Shown here in pieces: positions 1 through 8,995 of a DNA stretch of 64,000 bases. Location of the stretch: the NCBI RefSeq assembly GCF_016892625.1, contig NZ_JAFEMW010000001.1, forward strand, positions 558,001 through 622,000, given 5' to 3'. The notes below the pieces were generated by a model, which was not told the DNA's origin, did not search any database, and was given only the letters and a program-made list of their open reading frames with translations. Source of the stretch: Brevibacterium sp. RIT 803 (GTDB lineage Bacteria; Actinomycetota; Actinomycetes; Actinomycetales; Brevibacteriaceae). A program made the position numbers and the translations under genes. The first letter of the stretch is position 1, and every line of letters begins with the position of its first letter.

Positions 1-966
1 CGTCAGCAGCTCGGCTCCGCCGAACCGGTAGACCTCGTAGCCGTCCAGCCTGAGCCGACGGTCCTCGGCGACCATTTCGCTATAGAGCCGAGGAATTGCC
101 TTCTCGCCCTCCGCATAGTGCTGCTTCCCATCAACCTCGAGCACGACGCGGTGACTGCTGGAGAACAGGAGGAGGAAGTCCATCCACTGCCGCGCCAACG
201 GGCTACGGTTCTGCCCAGCCGTCCGACGAGCCAGCTGAGCGGCCGGGTCGAAGTGCAGGTAGACCTGCGGGATCAGTGCCGGAACGTCGAACGTTTTGTC
301 CTTGTACCGCGCTGCGTAGGCGTCGAAGACCACCTGCTCGACCTTGTTGTCGTCCAGAGAGGACCGTAGGCGATTGTGCAGATCCAGGCCGACTTCCCGT
401 GGTGGCACGTCGTTGGCAAAACCCTGCCGAGCGCGCCACCACTCGATGAGCTTGCTCTACGTCAGGCCATCGGCCGGGATCGGCTGGTCGAAGACCAGAC
501 AGAACTCCCCGTCAACAACGATCTCGATATCGTTGTTGACGGCATCTCGGAGCACCAGCTCGGGTTTGGGACCGTTCGCCGCGAAGATCAAGTTCTTGGC
601 CGGGGTGCCGACCCCTCCCCCGCGGTCGTACTCAGCAAGCAGCGCCGTCATTTCATCCAGAAGCACGCCGGTGACATCGAGTTCGGTGACCATGCGACGC
701 GCAAGGGCTACCAGGCGGGGAAGCTCCCAGCCCGCAGTGTAGCCCCTGATCACGTCGCGTTTCGTGAAGTCGTCGTCCGTTGGCTCGTGATCCGTCTTCA
801 GCCATTGCAGCTTGAGTTCTTCAGCGAGCACAGTCTCGAGATCGCATCGTGTGTAGGCGTCGATGAACGCTTCTTCGATCGCTCCCCAGAACGAGCGCGA
901 CGACACCCTCACCGGCCCCTTCGCGTTATCTGCGAGGAGCCCTTCGAAAGAGTTGAATCCGCTCAC
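1..966 (-). pseudogene. PD-(D/E)XK-type nuclease gene interrupted by an in-frame amber codon; 3' end outside window
   Basis: The reading frame starts at GTG 966-964 and runs 169 codons to a TAG at 459-457. The same frame then stays open without another stop to base 1, adding at least 152 codons. The post-stop part carries a nuclease-like signature near 150-118 (VVLEVDGKQHY) and ends in RLRLDGYEVYRFGG, as in Vsr/DUF559-type PD-(D/E)XK enzymes. The first part (~170 aa) resembles no domain I can name. A GATAAT box lies about 6 nt before the GTG with no ribosome binding site, which suggests a leaderless transcript. The simplest reading is one nuclease gene with a nonsense mutation. Alternatives are a sequencing error or two cistrons, with a GTG start downstream of the stop. 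I checked the frame codon by codon over 1-456. Confidence 0.75.
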
Positions 967-1334
967 TCCACTATTATCCCAGCTTGAGCCGACGGATGGG
1001 CGAAGACTAGCCTGGGACGTTATTATGTGAAATCAGCTCCTAATAAAGTGCTGCATTGAGCACGGGACTTCTGAAAACCCGATGTCAATAGTCGGCGGCA
1101 CAACTCCCGATTTCATGCGGCTGGACACGCAATCGCCTTCTGAAACTGACAAAATCTGGGCAACTTAACGTGGCGCACAGACTGCGCCCGCCAGTGCCGC
1201 GAGACGCCTCATATCCCTAGGGATATGAGGCGTGTTTCCTGTACCGCTGAGTCAGTACGGTTATCCGACATGTTGCATCAGTCCCAACGACGCGGCGTTG
1301 TGCTGGCAAGCAGGATAATTACACGACTCACGGA
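967..1334. other. intergenic, contains a long perfect palindrome
   Basis: This 368-bp stretch has no convincing gene on either strand. It holds the short promoter-like AT-rich segment of the broken nuclease gene at its left end and the 30-bp palindrome at 1204-1233. I see nothing else in it. Confidence 0.6.
1204..1233. terminator. 30-bp perfect palindrome, putative terminator or operator
   Basis: ACGCCTCATATCCC is followed by TA and its exact reverse complement, giving 14-bp arms around a 2-bp centre. It sits downstream of the minus-strand gene that ends at 1335. On the plus strand it is followed by GTTTCC and on the minus strand by no U-tract. Termination is plausible but unproven; a protein-binding palindrome is the alternative. 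Confidence 0.5.
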
Positions 1335-2570
1335 TCATTCGCGGAGGCAACGTCGCGTGTAGACAATGGTGCCTAGAACAAAATCGTTCGGCCGTTCGAC
1401 GCTTCGAGATCTCGTTTTGAACAGCCGGAGCAAGATGAAGCAGCCCAATGCCGCGAGGACGAACACAGCCACAAGAGGAGCGTTTTCTATTTTGGGAGAA
1501 TTTGGGTCGGCCAGCGGCGTAGAGCGTTGGAGAATGCATAGCAATAGAGGCGCGACAAGGAGGGTGCAGGTGGCGATGAACCGTAGCCACCAACCGACAA
1601 GATTGTCTCGTTCCTCTCGGACTTCTGTCGTGAGCCCGTCTTCTCCGGGAAATATTGCTACGTTCAACTTTTTCATCATCAACGGAATCAAGTGAAGGAC
1701 AACCGCCATCGAAATTAGGCCGAATGGTGTCACACCGCCAGGACCCGTGAGGTACTCATGAAAATCACTTGATTCTTCGAGCGTTCCTCTTGCCATGGCC
1801 GGTGTCCATCTTGCCCAGGCGATCAGTGGATCAGCGGCGAATGAGAATAACTCCGGATTCAACGATTTGAGCATCACTGCTCCGAGCGCAGTCCCGCCAC
1901 CAATGACTAGCATTTCCGCCCAGAATCCAAAGAACACCACCATCGACACCAGCAGCCCTAGCAACACAATTCCCGCCATAACAAAGAACCCGCTTACGGA
2001 GACCGTTGTAACGATACCTCGACCGAATTGATTTGCCCACGGCACAAACTTGATTGGAAGCAGACTCCACGCAAAAACCACAGCGGCAATAAGAATCAAC
2101 CCAAAGAGCGCCCACTTGACGGCGCGTGGACTGCTCAAAATGATTCGTAGCGGAAATGTGAAGAACCTATTCAGTGGCCTGAATAGCTGCGTCACTGCAA
2201 CTGTCACTCCCCAGCCTAGAACGGTAATTTCATCTAGGACGACGAGGGCCTTGTTTTCATCCTGATGCGGGCGGAGCGTCAGACGGCTGCGAACTCTGAC
2301 GACGACTATTGCGAAGTAGAGCGGGAATGGGCACACCATAAACAGCCAGATCAATGTCGATTCGTCAGTAGGCACCCTCAGACCAACTACTGATGCGAGA
2401 CCAAGGGGAATTAACCCGCATATGAAAATCCACGCAATCGTTGGAAGTATTGCGATCGATCGCGCAACGAACTGGACCGGAAATGATCTCAGCAGGATAA
2501 TTGCCCGGCCTACCCATCGAGGAGCGAATGAAGCCTGCGCGGCCCAGTCGTAGCTGTCGGGATCGGGCAC
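1335..2570 (-). CDS. multi-pass membrane protein of unknown function
   Basis: About 411 aa with some eight hydrophobic segments, including one near residues 40-65, one near 75-95, one at about 150-170 and a long pair around 185-230, and two near the C-terminus. I recognise no family. GTG at 2570 has GGAGG 5 nt upstream; a TTG one codon earlier is also in frame but too close to the ribosome site. It lies 91 bp downstream of the two lipoprotein genes on the same strand and may be co-transcribed with them. Confidence 0.75.
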   Translation of the reverse strand: MPDPDSYDWAAQASFAPRWVGRAIILLRSFPVQFVARSIAILPTIAWIFICGLIPLGLASVVGLRVPTDESTLIWLFMVCPFPLYFAIVVVRVRSRLTLRPHQDENKALVVLDEITVLGWGVTVAVTQLFRPLNRFFTFPLRIILSSPRAVKWALFGLILIAAVVFAWSLLPIKFVPWANQFGRGIVTTVSVSGFFVMAGIVLLGLLVSMVVFFGFWAEMLVIGGGTALGAVMLKSLNPELFSFAADPLIAWARWTPAMARGTLEESSDFHEYLTGPGGVTPFGLISMAVVLHLIPLMMKKLNVAIFPGEDGLTTEVREERDNLVGWWLRFIATCTLLVAPLLLCILQRSTPLADPNSPKIENAPLVAVFVLAALGCFILLRLFKTRSRSVERPNDFVLGTIVYTRRCLRE

Positions 2571-2661
2571 CAATGCCTCCTTGAAATTTTATGTATGAGG
2601 GTTCAATGCAGGCAGAGCAGCTCCACCCCAGAAGTCAGATGCATGGGTGCATACGTGTCGT

Positions 2662-3282
2662 TTACGGCTTGAACTTCGGCAGCACGTTGTCGGTGATGAA
2701 CTGCTCGCCGACCGATTGCTCGACAACTTCATTTTCAGAAGTTTCATGCATGCCCGATCCTGATCTAGTGGATGACCGAATGCCCGCAGTCATACCATCT
2801 GCCGAAACAGTGAAGTCTGTATTGCCTCGCGGCTCTTCGTCGCCTCCTGTGAACGAAATGTCGATGCCTAAGTCTTCCTTCGATCCTGAATCGTTTTCAT
2901 AGAAGGCATGGGCCTGACAACGGATAGTCCCGTTGTCCGAGCCTTCATTGGAGAAACCGTTGTCGTCAGGGAAATACTCGTCTGCCCACCCGCCCCCTTC
3001 CTGGTACCGGTCATCCGAGAATCCGAATTCCGTATTCTCCGGGACATCGAGGTCCAGTTTCTTGAACACATCTTCGATCTCGCCGAACTCCTGCAAGCAG
3101 ATACCCGCTATGTTGTCCGCGCTAATCGAGGCGATGCTAATTTTGTCGTCCCCGGCATCACTGCCTTGCGACTGATCGTTCTCGTCCGCGTCGACCTCCT
3201 GCGGGCCGCCGCCACACGCCACGAGCGATGATGTGAGCGCGACTACGCCGATGAGCGTCACTGCTCGATGTGTAACCTTCAT
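2662..3282 (-). CDS. lipoprotein, tandem paralogue 1 (DUF3558-like)
   Basis: A 206-aa exported lipoprotein. It has a basic N-terminus, a hydrophobic core and a lipobox ending VACGGG, so Cys at about residue 23 should be lipidated and anchor it to the outer face of the membrane. After the lipobox comes an acidic linker (VDADENDQSQGSDAG), then a globular domain with AGICLQEFGEIEDVF and a second Cys in GTIRCQAHAF. The single early Cys and overall size recall actinobacterial DUF3558 lipoproteins, but this is a weak assignment. It is paralogous to the gene 53 bp upstream; the signal, lipobox, linker and last residues (VLPKFKP) match, the middle is diverged. AGGA lies upstream of the ATG. Confidence 0.85.
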   Translation of the reverse strand: MKVTHRAVTLIGVVALTSSLVACGGGPQEVDADENDQSQGSDAGDDKISIASISADNIAGICLQEFGEIEDVFKKLDLDVPENTEFGFSDDRYQEGGGWADEYFPDDNGFSNEGSDNGTIRCQAHAFYENDSGSKEDLGIDISFTGGDEEPRGNTDFTVSADGMTAGIRSSTRSGSGMHETSENEVVEQSVGEQFITDNVLPKFKP

Positions 3283-3335
3283 GCTGTTCCTGTCTTAAAA
3301 TCGGGACTCGTGTTGGGTGAGTAGTTCCGACGCAT

Positions 3336-3917
3336 TCACGGCTTGAATTTCGGGAGCACGTCGTCATTCAAGAACGAAGCTAAGATTTCGTCATCAGGTC
3401 GATCGGAAGTCTGCAATGCCATACCTGCGCTCATGTCATCCGAGCGTTCGCTTACATGATTGACACCGCGCGGTCTCCCCATACCGGACGCCACGTTAAT
3501 GTGCACAGCCTCGGCATCCTCCACATTTACGCTAGCTGTGGCGTGACAACTGAATGTTGCCGCAGTAGAACCAACCTGTTCTTCGTAGGAAGCGGTCCAA
3601 TCGCTATAGCCGTCCATGTCGATGTCAGCAGTGTCCAATTCGAGTCTCGACAACACGTCATCAACTTCTCCGAACAGTTCGGTGCACAGGCCATCTATGT
3701 TGTCTTCGGTGATCTTGCTAAAAGTCACCGTGGACCCATCAAATGGTTCAGCTTGCTGTTGCCCTTCCGACTCCTCAGAGGATCCTCCCGCATCACTGCC
3801 TTGCGGCTGATCGTTCTCGTCCGCGTCGACCTCCTGCGGGCCGCCGCCGCACGCTGCGAGCGTCGAGGCGAGGGCTACAGAGCCTAAGATGGCTGCGATG
3901 CGTTTCGTGACTACCAA
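3336..3917 (-). CDS. lipoprotein, tandem paralogue 2 (DUF3558-like)
   Basis: A 193-aa lipoprotein with signal peptide and lipobox LAACGGG, the same acidic linker as its neighbour with one residue changed, and the same C-terminal VLPKFKP. The globular part has IDGLCTELFGEVDDVL and a second Cys (FSCHATA), positions equivalent to the paralogue. It appears to start at TTG 3917. It is the first gene of a probable three-gene minus-strand unit and is divergent from the HTH/membrane gene starting at about 4107, which may regulate it. Confidence 0.85.
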   Translation of the reverse strand: MVVTKRIAAILGSVALASTLAACGGGPQEVDADENDQPQGSDAGGSSEESEGQQQAEPFDGSTVTFSKITEDNIDGLCTELFGEVDDVLSRLELDTADIDMDGYSDWTASYEEQVGSTAATFSCHATASVNVEDAEAVHINVASGMGRPRGVNHVSERSDDMSAGMALQTSDRPDDEILASFLNDDVLPKFKP

Positions 3918-4106
3918 GTCCCGTCCTAACGTCGTGTTTCGTCGTTGCCTGCCACGACGCTACAAGGACGTCTGTTTGTCCTGACCGGTTGTGGCGGTGT
4001 CCGGACAGGCCCGTACAAGCCCGAACAGGACGTGCATGCCTCCGTGGGGCCACATACAATGCCCATGAGGTCACACACGGGCCGAACAGATCGTGGAGGA
4101 ATGCAA

Positions 4107-5165
4107 GTGGAGCAGGAACGCGACGACGAAGCGAAGTCGGAGGGTTCGTTTGACGGCATTGTCACCGACCTTCGCGCACTCCGTGTCAACACGGGCGTTG
4201 TAACCTACGCGGAAATCGCGCGTCGCATTGGGCGGCATCGTGGCCAACTGAACGGCGACGGGGTGAATGATGCACCGGCGCGATCCACTGTCTACGATGC
4301 GTTTCGTTTAGGTCGCAGCAGGCTGAATCCCGAACTGGTCGGAGAAATTGTTCGCGCATTGGGTGAAGACGAACAGTCCGTTCGTCAGTGGAAGGTCCGT
4401 TGTTATCAGGTGCAAGCATCTTCTGAACGCAATTGCGAGCGTGATCCTGTTTGCATCGAAGATGCCGTTGTACCGGCCAGGAACCCTGAGCTTCTCAAGT
4501 CGCATCGTTCGCGTTACATCTATGTGGGTTCGGTGCTTGCCGCCTGCATGCTTCTTGACCTAATCGGACATGCGGTTGTCGGGAAGCTTCACCTGGCGTT
4601 GTTCCTCGACATGATCGGGACAGCAACGGCAGCTATCATGCTGGGTCCGTGGTACGGGGTCGCAATCGCGCTGCTTGGCAACTCCGCCGGCATGGTGATC
4701 CACGGGTCCATGGCGCTACCCTTCGCACTCGTTAACGCAGCTGGCGCGCTTGTGTGGGGCTACGGTGTACGACGGTCTGCTTGGGTCGCAACGTTCACAC
4801 AATTCTTCCGATTGAACTTCACCGCGGCTATCGTGTGCACGCTAGTCGCCGTCCCGATCCTGATGTTGGGTTACCACGGCGGGACTGGTCACGAATCCGA
4901 TCAGCTTACGAATACGTTCACATCATCTGGTCAAAACCTGTTGAGCGCGGTCCTTCTTTCGAACGGCATAACGTCGATACTCGACAAGCTCGCCACTGGC
5001 TTCATTGCCCTCGTCGTGATTCAGTGGTGCACGTCCCGAATCAAGTCAGTCGATTCCGAATTCGTCAGTCCAGTCGACAACCTCTTCCGGTTTTCTCTGC
5101 GCCCTACGGCTCGGAATGTGTGGCCGCTACGTGACTACTCTGCGGTCTTAGCCCGCAGGGTTTGA
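4107..5165 (+). CDS. HTH domain fused to ECF S-component-like six-helix membrane domain
   Basis: About 352 aa. The N-terminal ~100 residues are soluble and look like a helix-turn-helix module (VTYAEIARRIGRHRGQ, then STVYDAFRLGRSRLNPELVGEIVRAL). After a linker come about six membrane segments. The stretch LFLDMIGTATAAIMLGPWYG followed by PFALVNAAGALVWGYG resembles the substrate-binding S components of ECF vitamin transporters and related sensor domains. No ECF ATPase or T component is nearby. GTG 4107 is preferred because GGAGGA ends 6 nt upstream; ATG 4101 is too close to it and still earlier in-frame ATGs lack a ribosome site. Inference: a membrane-bound one-component regulator sensing a small ligand, perhaps acting on the divergent lipoprotein genes. 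Confidence 0.75.
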   Translation: MEQERDDEAKSEGSFDGIVTDLRALRVNTGVVTYAEIARRIGRHRGQLNGDGVNDAPARSTVYDAFRLGRSRLNPELVGEIVRALGEDEQSVRQWKVRCYQVQASSERNCERDPVCIEDAVVPARNPELLKSHRSRYIYVGSVLAACMLLDLIGHAVVGKLHLALFLDMIGTATAAIMLGPWYGVAIALLGNSAGMVIHGSMALPFALVNAAGALVWGYGVRRSAWVATFTQFFRLNFTAAIVCTLVAVPILMLGYHGGTGHESDQLTNTFTSSGQNLLSAVLLSNGITSILDKLATGFIALVVIQWCTSRIKSVDSEFVSPVDNLFRFSLRPTARNVWPLRDYSAVLARRV

Positions 5166-5269
5166 TGCAGGGTTTGGTGACATCTGATCACGGATCGTCC
5201 CGACTTCCGACCAGTTACAGGACAACGGTTTTGAATCTCATTGCGACATAAGAAGCAGGCTGCCGCACA

Positions 5270-6268
5270 TCATTGAACAGACGACGCTCTCAGACACATG
5301 ACGAAATTACAGAAGGCCCACCAGCCATCTTCGTCCAACAGCCTGTCCAGCGCGTCCCCTCGTCGGAAGCTGGCTGCGTCTAGCGCAGAGTGCAGTTCTG
5401 CCACGGTCCCACCCCAGGCAGCTACAGATGGGAGTGCATGCATCAAGAATTGATGCCATAGGTCAACCTCTGCCTTGCCGCCGCCTTTTCCTGTGTGAAC
5501 TACCGAGCTTCGTTTGCCATAGAGTTTCTTAATCATCTTTTGAACTTCGAAAGCGTTGTTGCCACGTGCCACCAAATGCGCGGCCCGGGTGCTAATCAGA
5601 GTGCCCAATTCCCCGTTCCCCTTGCCAAAAAGGATCTCTGTCGCTATCGCAGATGACACCAACGCCCGGCTGAAATTTCCCTGTGCCCTGTCGAGCAGCG
5701 ACTCCCTGTAGTAATTCACCGAAAGTGTGAGCGCAGCATCTGGTTCAGACGGCCACTCGTCTAAGAGCGTGGCCCATGTTGAAAGCCGTGACTTCGGCAC
5801 ATGAGCGCACCTCAGATCATATGAAGGCTCCCCCGTGCTGAGATAGGATTCTCTTCGCCAGATTGAGCCGTCAAATCTATCAATGACAGCATAGGCAGCA
5901 GAAAAGTACCCGCGCACGCACAGTGAAAGTTTTGAAAGTGTGCCAATAACTAGTTCTGATAGCTGTCGACGCTGAGCTTCATCGTGAAAATCATGTTCCT
6001 CCTGTGAAATCTGCCCTAAGATCTCCAACCGGACAAACGCGTTGATCCTGTACGGACCATCCAGGAGTCTGTTCTGCTCTGCGTCATCGAGCGCCGTTAC
6101 TTCGTACCCTGGCTGAAGTACGATACTGAACGGATCGTCAATGATGGTGCCGTCATCTTCGATAAGACACATTGATGAGATAGGGACCGTGATTCGGATG
6201 TCTCCTGCAATCGGCGCATGAGGACGATTTGTACCCTGCCCCGAAACACCAGCGACATCAGTCTGCAT
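5270..6268 (-). CDS. HEPN-domain protein (ApeA-like), probable defence partner
   Basis: A 332-aa protein. The C-terminal half has features of the ApeA/Swt1-like HEPN group: IATEILFGKG, then STRAAHLVARG, then RSSVVHTG near residue 254, giving the R-x4-H signature of HEPN ribonucleases. The N-terminal half is unassigned. It lies 88 bp downstream of, and on the same strand as, the DUF262/DUF1524 gene, so the two are probably co-expressed. HEPN proteins commonly cleave RNA in anti-phage or toxin-antitoxin systems; that role here is inferred. Confidence 0.75.
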   Translation of the reverse strand: MQTDVAGVSGQGTNRPHAPIAGDIRITVPISSMCLIEDDGTIIDDPFSIVLQPGYEVTALDDAEQNRLLDGPYRINAFVRLEILGQISQEEHDFHDEAQRRQLSELVIGTLSKLSLCVRGYFSAAYAVIDRFDGSIWRRESYLSTGEPSYDLRCAHVPKSRLSTWATLLDEWPSEPDAALTLSVNYYRESLLDRAQGNFSRALVSSAIATEILFGKGNGELGTLISTRAAHLVARGNNAFEVQKMIKKLYGKRSSVVHTGKGGGKAEVDLWHQFLMHALPSVAAWGGTVAELHSALDAASFRRGDALDRLLDEDGWWAFCNFVMCLRASSVQ

Positions 6269-6356
6269 CTCTTAGCCTCTTTGCTCGCCGTGGCAGTAAG
6301 TCATGTTCAATCACCGCGCAACAGTAACGAATACGGACCCTATCCATAAACCTTCA

Positions 6357-8204
6357 TCAGTCGGTGTCATCGCCTTCAGATAGTTCCTCGTCCAAGTCCA
6401 CGAGTGCCGGCATGTCCGCGTTTTGCCGGTCGGGTCCTCTCGTGTCGAGCATTGCGTAGATACGAGTAGTCAGCTTCGCACGGCGCTCGTCGAAGAAGTC
6501 TATGAAGTCGTCTACCGAGTGGGGCAGAGATTGCGGCAGGTCGTGACGCGCGAGGAACGCGCTCCGTTCGTCTGCAGATGGGTATTCTGCGGCAAGCCAC
6601 TCATCGGGTGCCTTATCCGACTTGACGATGTTCTCCAGCCCTGGAAGTAGCTCCAAGTTTGACAAGCTGTTCCGGCGCTCGAGTAAGTCGTCGATTTCTT
6701 CAGCGGTGAGCGTAGGGGTGCCATCTGGATTCTGGCGACGTTTCAGCAACTTCCGGTCGAGTTGGGCTCCAGGGAACACATGATCGACGTGGAACTGGTT
6801 GCGAGTGTCGACGTGCGGGAACAGTGCGGCCAGCACAGCGAAGGTCCGCGGCTTGCCGTACGTCAAACTAAGGATGTCATCAACGACTGCCTCAGTCACA
6901 GTCAGAGGCTTGCCCCGCAGAGTCATCGCACGCTCGATTGCAGCGACCGGGAACTCTGCATCACCTTGCGCTTTGATGACCTCCCTAAGGTCACGAAGCA
7001 ACGTATCAAGTCCCGAGCCCCATACTCCCCGGATGATGAGAGATCGCAGTACCCAGGATCTGAGGGCCTCACGGTCCTCGCGAGTCTTCGGAGACTCGCG
7101 ATAGGTGTGGTCTAATCCGCGGTGATGGACGTAGTACGCGACAGGAATTAGTACACTGTCCGCAGTTAGCATCCCTCCCGAGAGGCCGAAGTCGCCAAGA
7201 AGCCCGACAGCCACTTGCAATGAACAGCTCATCGCCTCCCATCCTGCTTCGAGCTTCGACATATTGGCGTTGGTGAAGTTCTTAACCTTAAACCCGATGT
7301 CGCCGACATCGGCGAGTACAAGACCAGCCTTTAGAACCGTGTCGCGGGAGAACCGGAACCCGTTTCCGGTCTGGTTGAGTTCGTCGACGAGTCCATGAAC
7401 TGCAGCCCGAGCGTCGCCTTCCCACTGGGCAGTTGCGATCGACAACAACAGGTCGCTGTACGACAAAACGGTACCGCCAGAGTTAACCCTGACGAAGATG
7501 TCAAGGACGCGCTCGATGTCTTGGTCCGTTTCTTCGTAAAAATGAAGGCTCCGGTTGTTGTGCACCTCCTGCCAAAGTTTACTGACAAGAGCTATAGCCT
7601 GTTGATCATTTCCCATGCCATACCGGGCAGGGATCTGCATCACCTCAACAGGTTCGGCCGCATCAAAGATCTCCGAGATTGGTAGCCACGTCCGACTCCC
7701 ATCAGTTCGGCCGGCCTCAATGTCAGCTTTGACCAAGAACTGGAAATGGTACTTCAAGCCAAGCTCGTTCTCAGGAGCCTCTCCCTCCAGGTTCAAGCAC
7801 AAGCGTCGCTCGGGATAGGACCACGATTTGTTCGCCCACCCGCCGTGATTCTTATACGCATAGGTGCCGCGCAATCCAATGTTGAGGGACGTCAACCGCT
7901 GTTGACCATCCAGAATAGCTACGATTTCACGGTCTGTGGGAATGTCAATCACGGGGTTGTGTCGGTTGTCGAAGGCGCTGTAGTCCTTCATGAAGCCGTA
8001 GAACTTAAACTGTTTGATGGTCTCAGGAGAAACCCTCCAGGAGAGAAAGCTGCCGACTGGATAACCACGCATGATGGAGTCAAACAGCCGGATCACCTGC
8101 GACGGCTTCCACAGGTACTCGCGTTGAATGGCCGGCAGTATCAATCGCCGGTCCTGAATTTGGTGCAGAGCATCGGCAATCGTCATTGGTTCCTTATGTC
8201 CCAT
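6357..8204 (-). CDS. DUF262/DUF1524 protein, GmrSD-like Type IV restriction nuclease
   Basis: A 615-aa protein. DUF262 (GmrS-like NTPase) spans about 5-300, with IQREYLWKPSQVIRLFDSI near 22 and the hallmark DGQQRLTSL near 98. DUF1524 (GmrD-like HNH nuclease) lies in the C-terminal third, with FHVDHVFP near 472 and RRNSLSNLELLPG further on, supplying the His-His-Asn set. Known members cut DNA carrying modified cytosines or otherwise restrict phages; the substrate here cannot be read. Start uncertain: ATG 8204 lacks a clear ribosome site, while ATG 8186 has AAGGA 4 nt upstream. It is the first gene of a pair with the HEPN protein. Confidence 0.9.
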   Translation of the reverse strand: MGHKEPMTIADALHQIQDRRLILPAIQREYLWKPSQVIRLFDSIMRGYPVGSFLSWRVSPETIKQFKFYGFMKDYSAFDNRHNPVIDIPTDREIVAILDGQQRLTSLNIGLRGTYAYKNHGGWANKSWSYPERRLCLNLEGEAPENELGLKYHFQFLVKADIEAGRTDGSRTWLPISEIFDAAEPVEVMQIPARYGMGNDQQAIALVSKLWQEVHNNRSLHFYEETDQDIERVLDIFVRVNSGGTVLSYSDLLLSIATAQWEGDARAAVHGLVDELNQTGNGFRFSRDTVLKAGLVLADVGDIGFKVKNFTNANMSKLEAGWEAMSCSLQVAVGLLGDFGLSGGMLTADSVLIPVAYYVHHRGLDHTYRESPKTREDREALRSWVLRSLIIRGVWGSGLDTLLRDLREVIKAQGDAEFPVAAIERAMTLRGKPLTVTEAVVDDILSLTYGKPRTFAVLAALFPHVDTRNQFHVDHVFPGAQLDRKLLKRRQNPDGTPTLTAEEIDDLLERRNSLSNLELLPGLENIVKSDKAPDEWLAAEYPSADERSAFLARHDLPQSLPHSVDDFIDFFDERRAKLTTRIYAMLDTRGPDRQNADMPALVDLDEELSEGDDTD

Positions 8205-8316
8205 GACCCAACATTAATCGCCGACCCCCGATAGACACGAAAAGGAACTGCACTCATGCAGATTCACGCTGGCCGAGACAACTTCCAGTCTTGTGGCCAA
8301 TCTGAGTCGAGGCTTC

Positions 8317-8943
8317 TCAGCTTTTCGGCATCTCAGTCATCATCTGTAAGCGAACTTCTCGTGCCGCGGTCATATGATCTTCGGCAAGCTGTCGAGCACT
8401 CTCACCATCACGATTGATAACAGATTCAAGGATCTGGTCATGCTCTTGAATCGCTTCACGCCAGCGCTCCTCGCGCTCGAAGGTCGTCCGCGGGTATCTG
8501 ACGAGATGAACATTCAGGCGCTCTAATAGATCAATCAAAGTGGGGCTGTGACTCGCTGCCCACATCGCCTCGTGAAATAGCCTGTTGGTTAGCGCTCGCT
8601 CGGCGGGTGACGTAGCATCTTTCAAGTTCTGTGCGGCGACCTTGAGACGCGCAATATCAAGCTGACTTGCACGCTCGGCGGCACCCTTGGCCGCGGCCCC
8701 TTCCAATGAGATCCGCACATAGTAGATGTCGAGGATCTCTTCAGGACTGGTTTCACGCACGTGCACGCTGCGGCTCGCTCGCTCAAGAAGTTGCTCAGTC
8801 TCCAAACGATGCAGCGCCTCGCGAACTGGAGTTCGCGAGGCACCGAACCGCTCTGCGAGAGCGTTCTCGGAAAGGGTCTGGCCCGGAGCGAGTTCACCAG
8901 TGAGTATCGCTTCTCTAATCTGGTCATATACCGAGCTCTTCAA
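8317..8943 (-). CDS. GntR-family regulator with FCD ligand domain
   Basis: A 208-aa transcription factor. The winged HTH covers about 1-65 (RFGASRTPVREALHRLE at 33-49) and the alpha-helical FCD effector-binding domain about 75-205. It starts at TTG 8943, with GGAGGAGG 4 nt upstream. It is on the same strand and 52 bp downstream of the catabolic operon, so it is the probable local regulator. FCD members usually repress catabolic genes until a carboxylic acid intermediate binds. A TTGTATAC-type site at the operon promoter (16366-16378) fits the GntR class. Confidence 0.92.
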   Translation of the reverse strand: MKSSVYDQIREAILTGELAPGQTLSENALAERFGASRTPVREALHRLETEQLLERASRSVHVRETSPEEILDIYYVRISLEGAAAKGAAERASQLDIARLKVAAQNLKDATSPAERALTNRLFHEAMWAASHSPTLIDLLERLNVHLVRYPRTTFEREERWREAIQEHDQILESVINRDGESARQLAEDHMTAAREVRLQMMTEMPKS

Positions 8944-8995
8944 CGGGCCTCCTCCATTCTGAACCTCTCAATTCTCCTTGGACAGTGTTAAGTAT

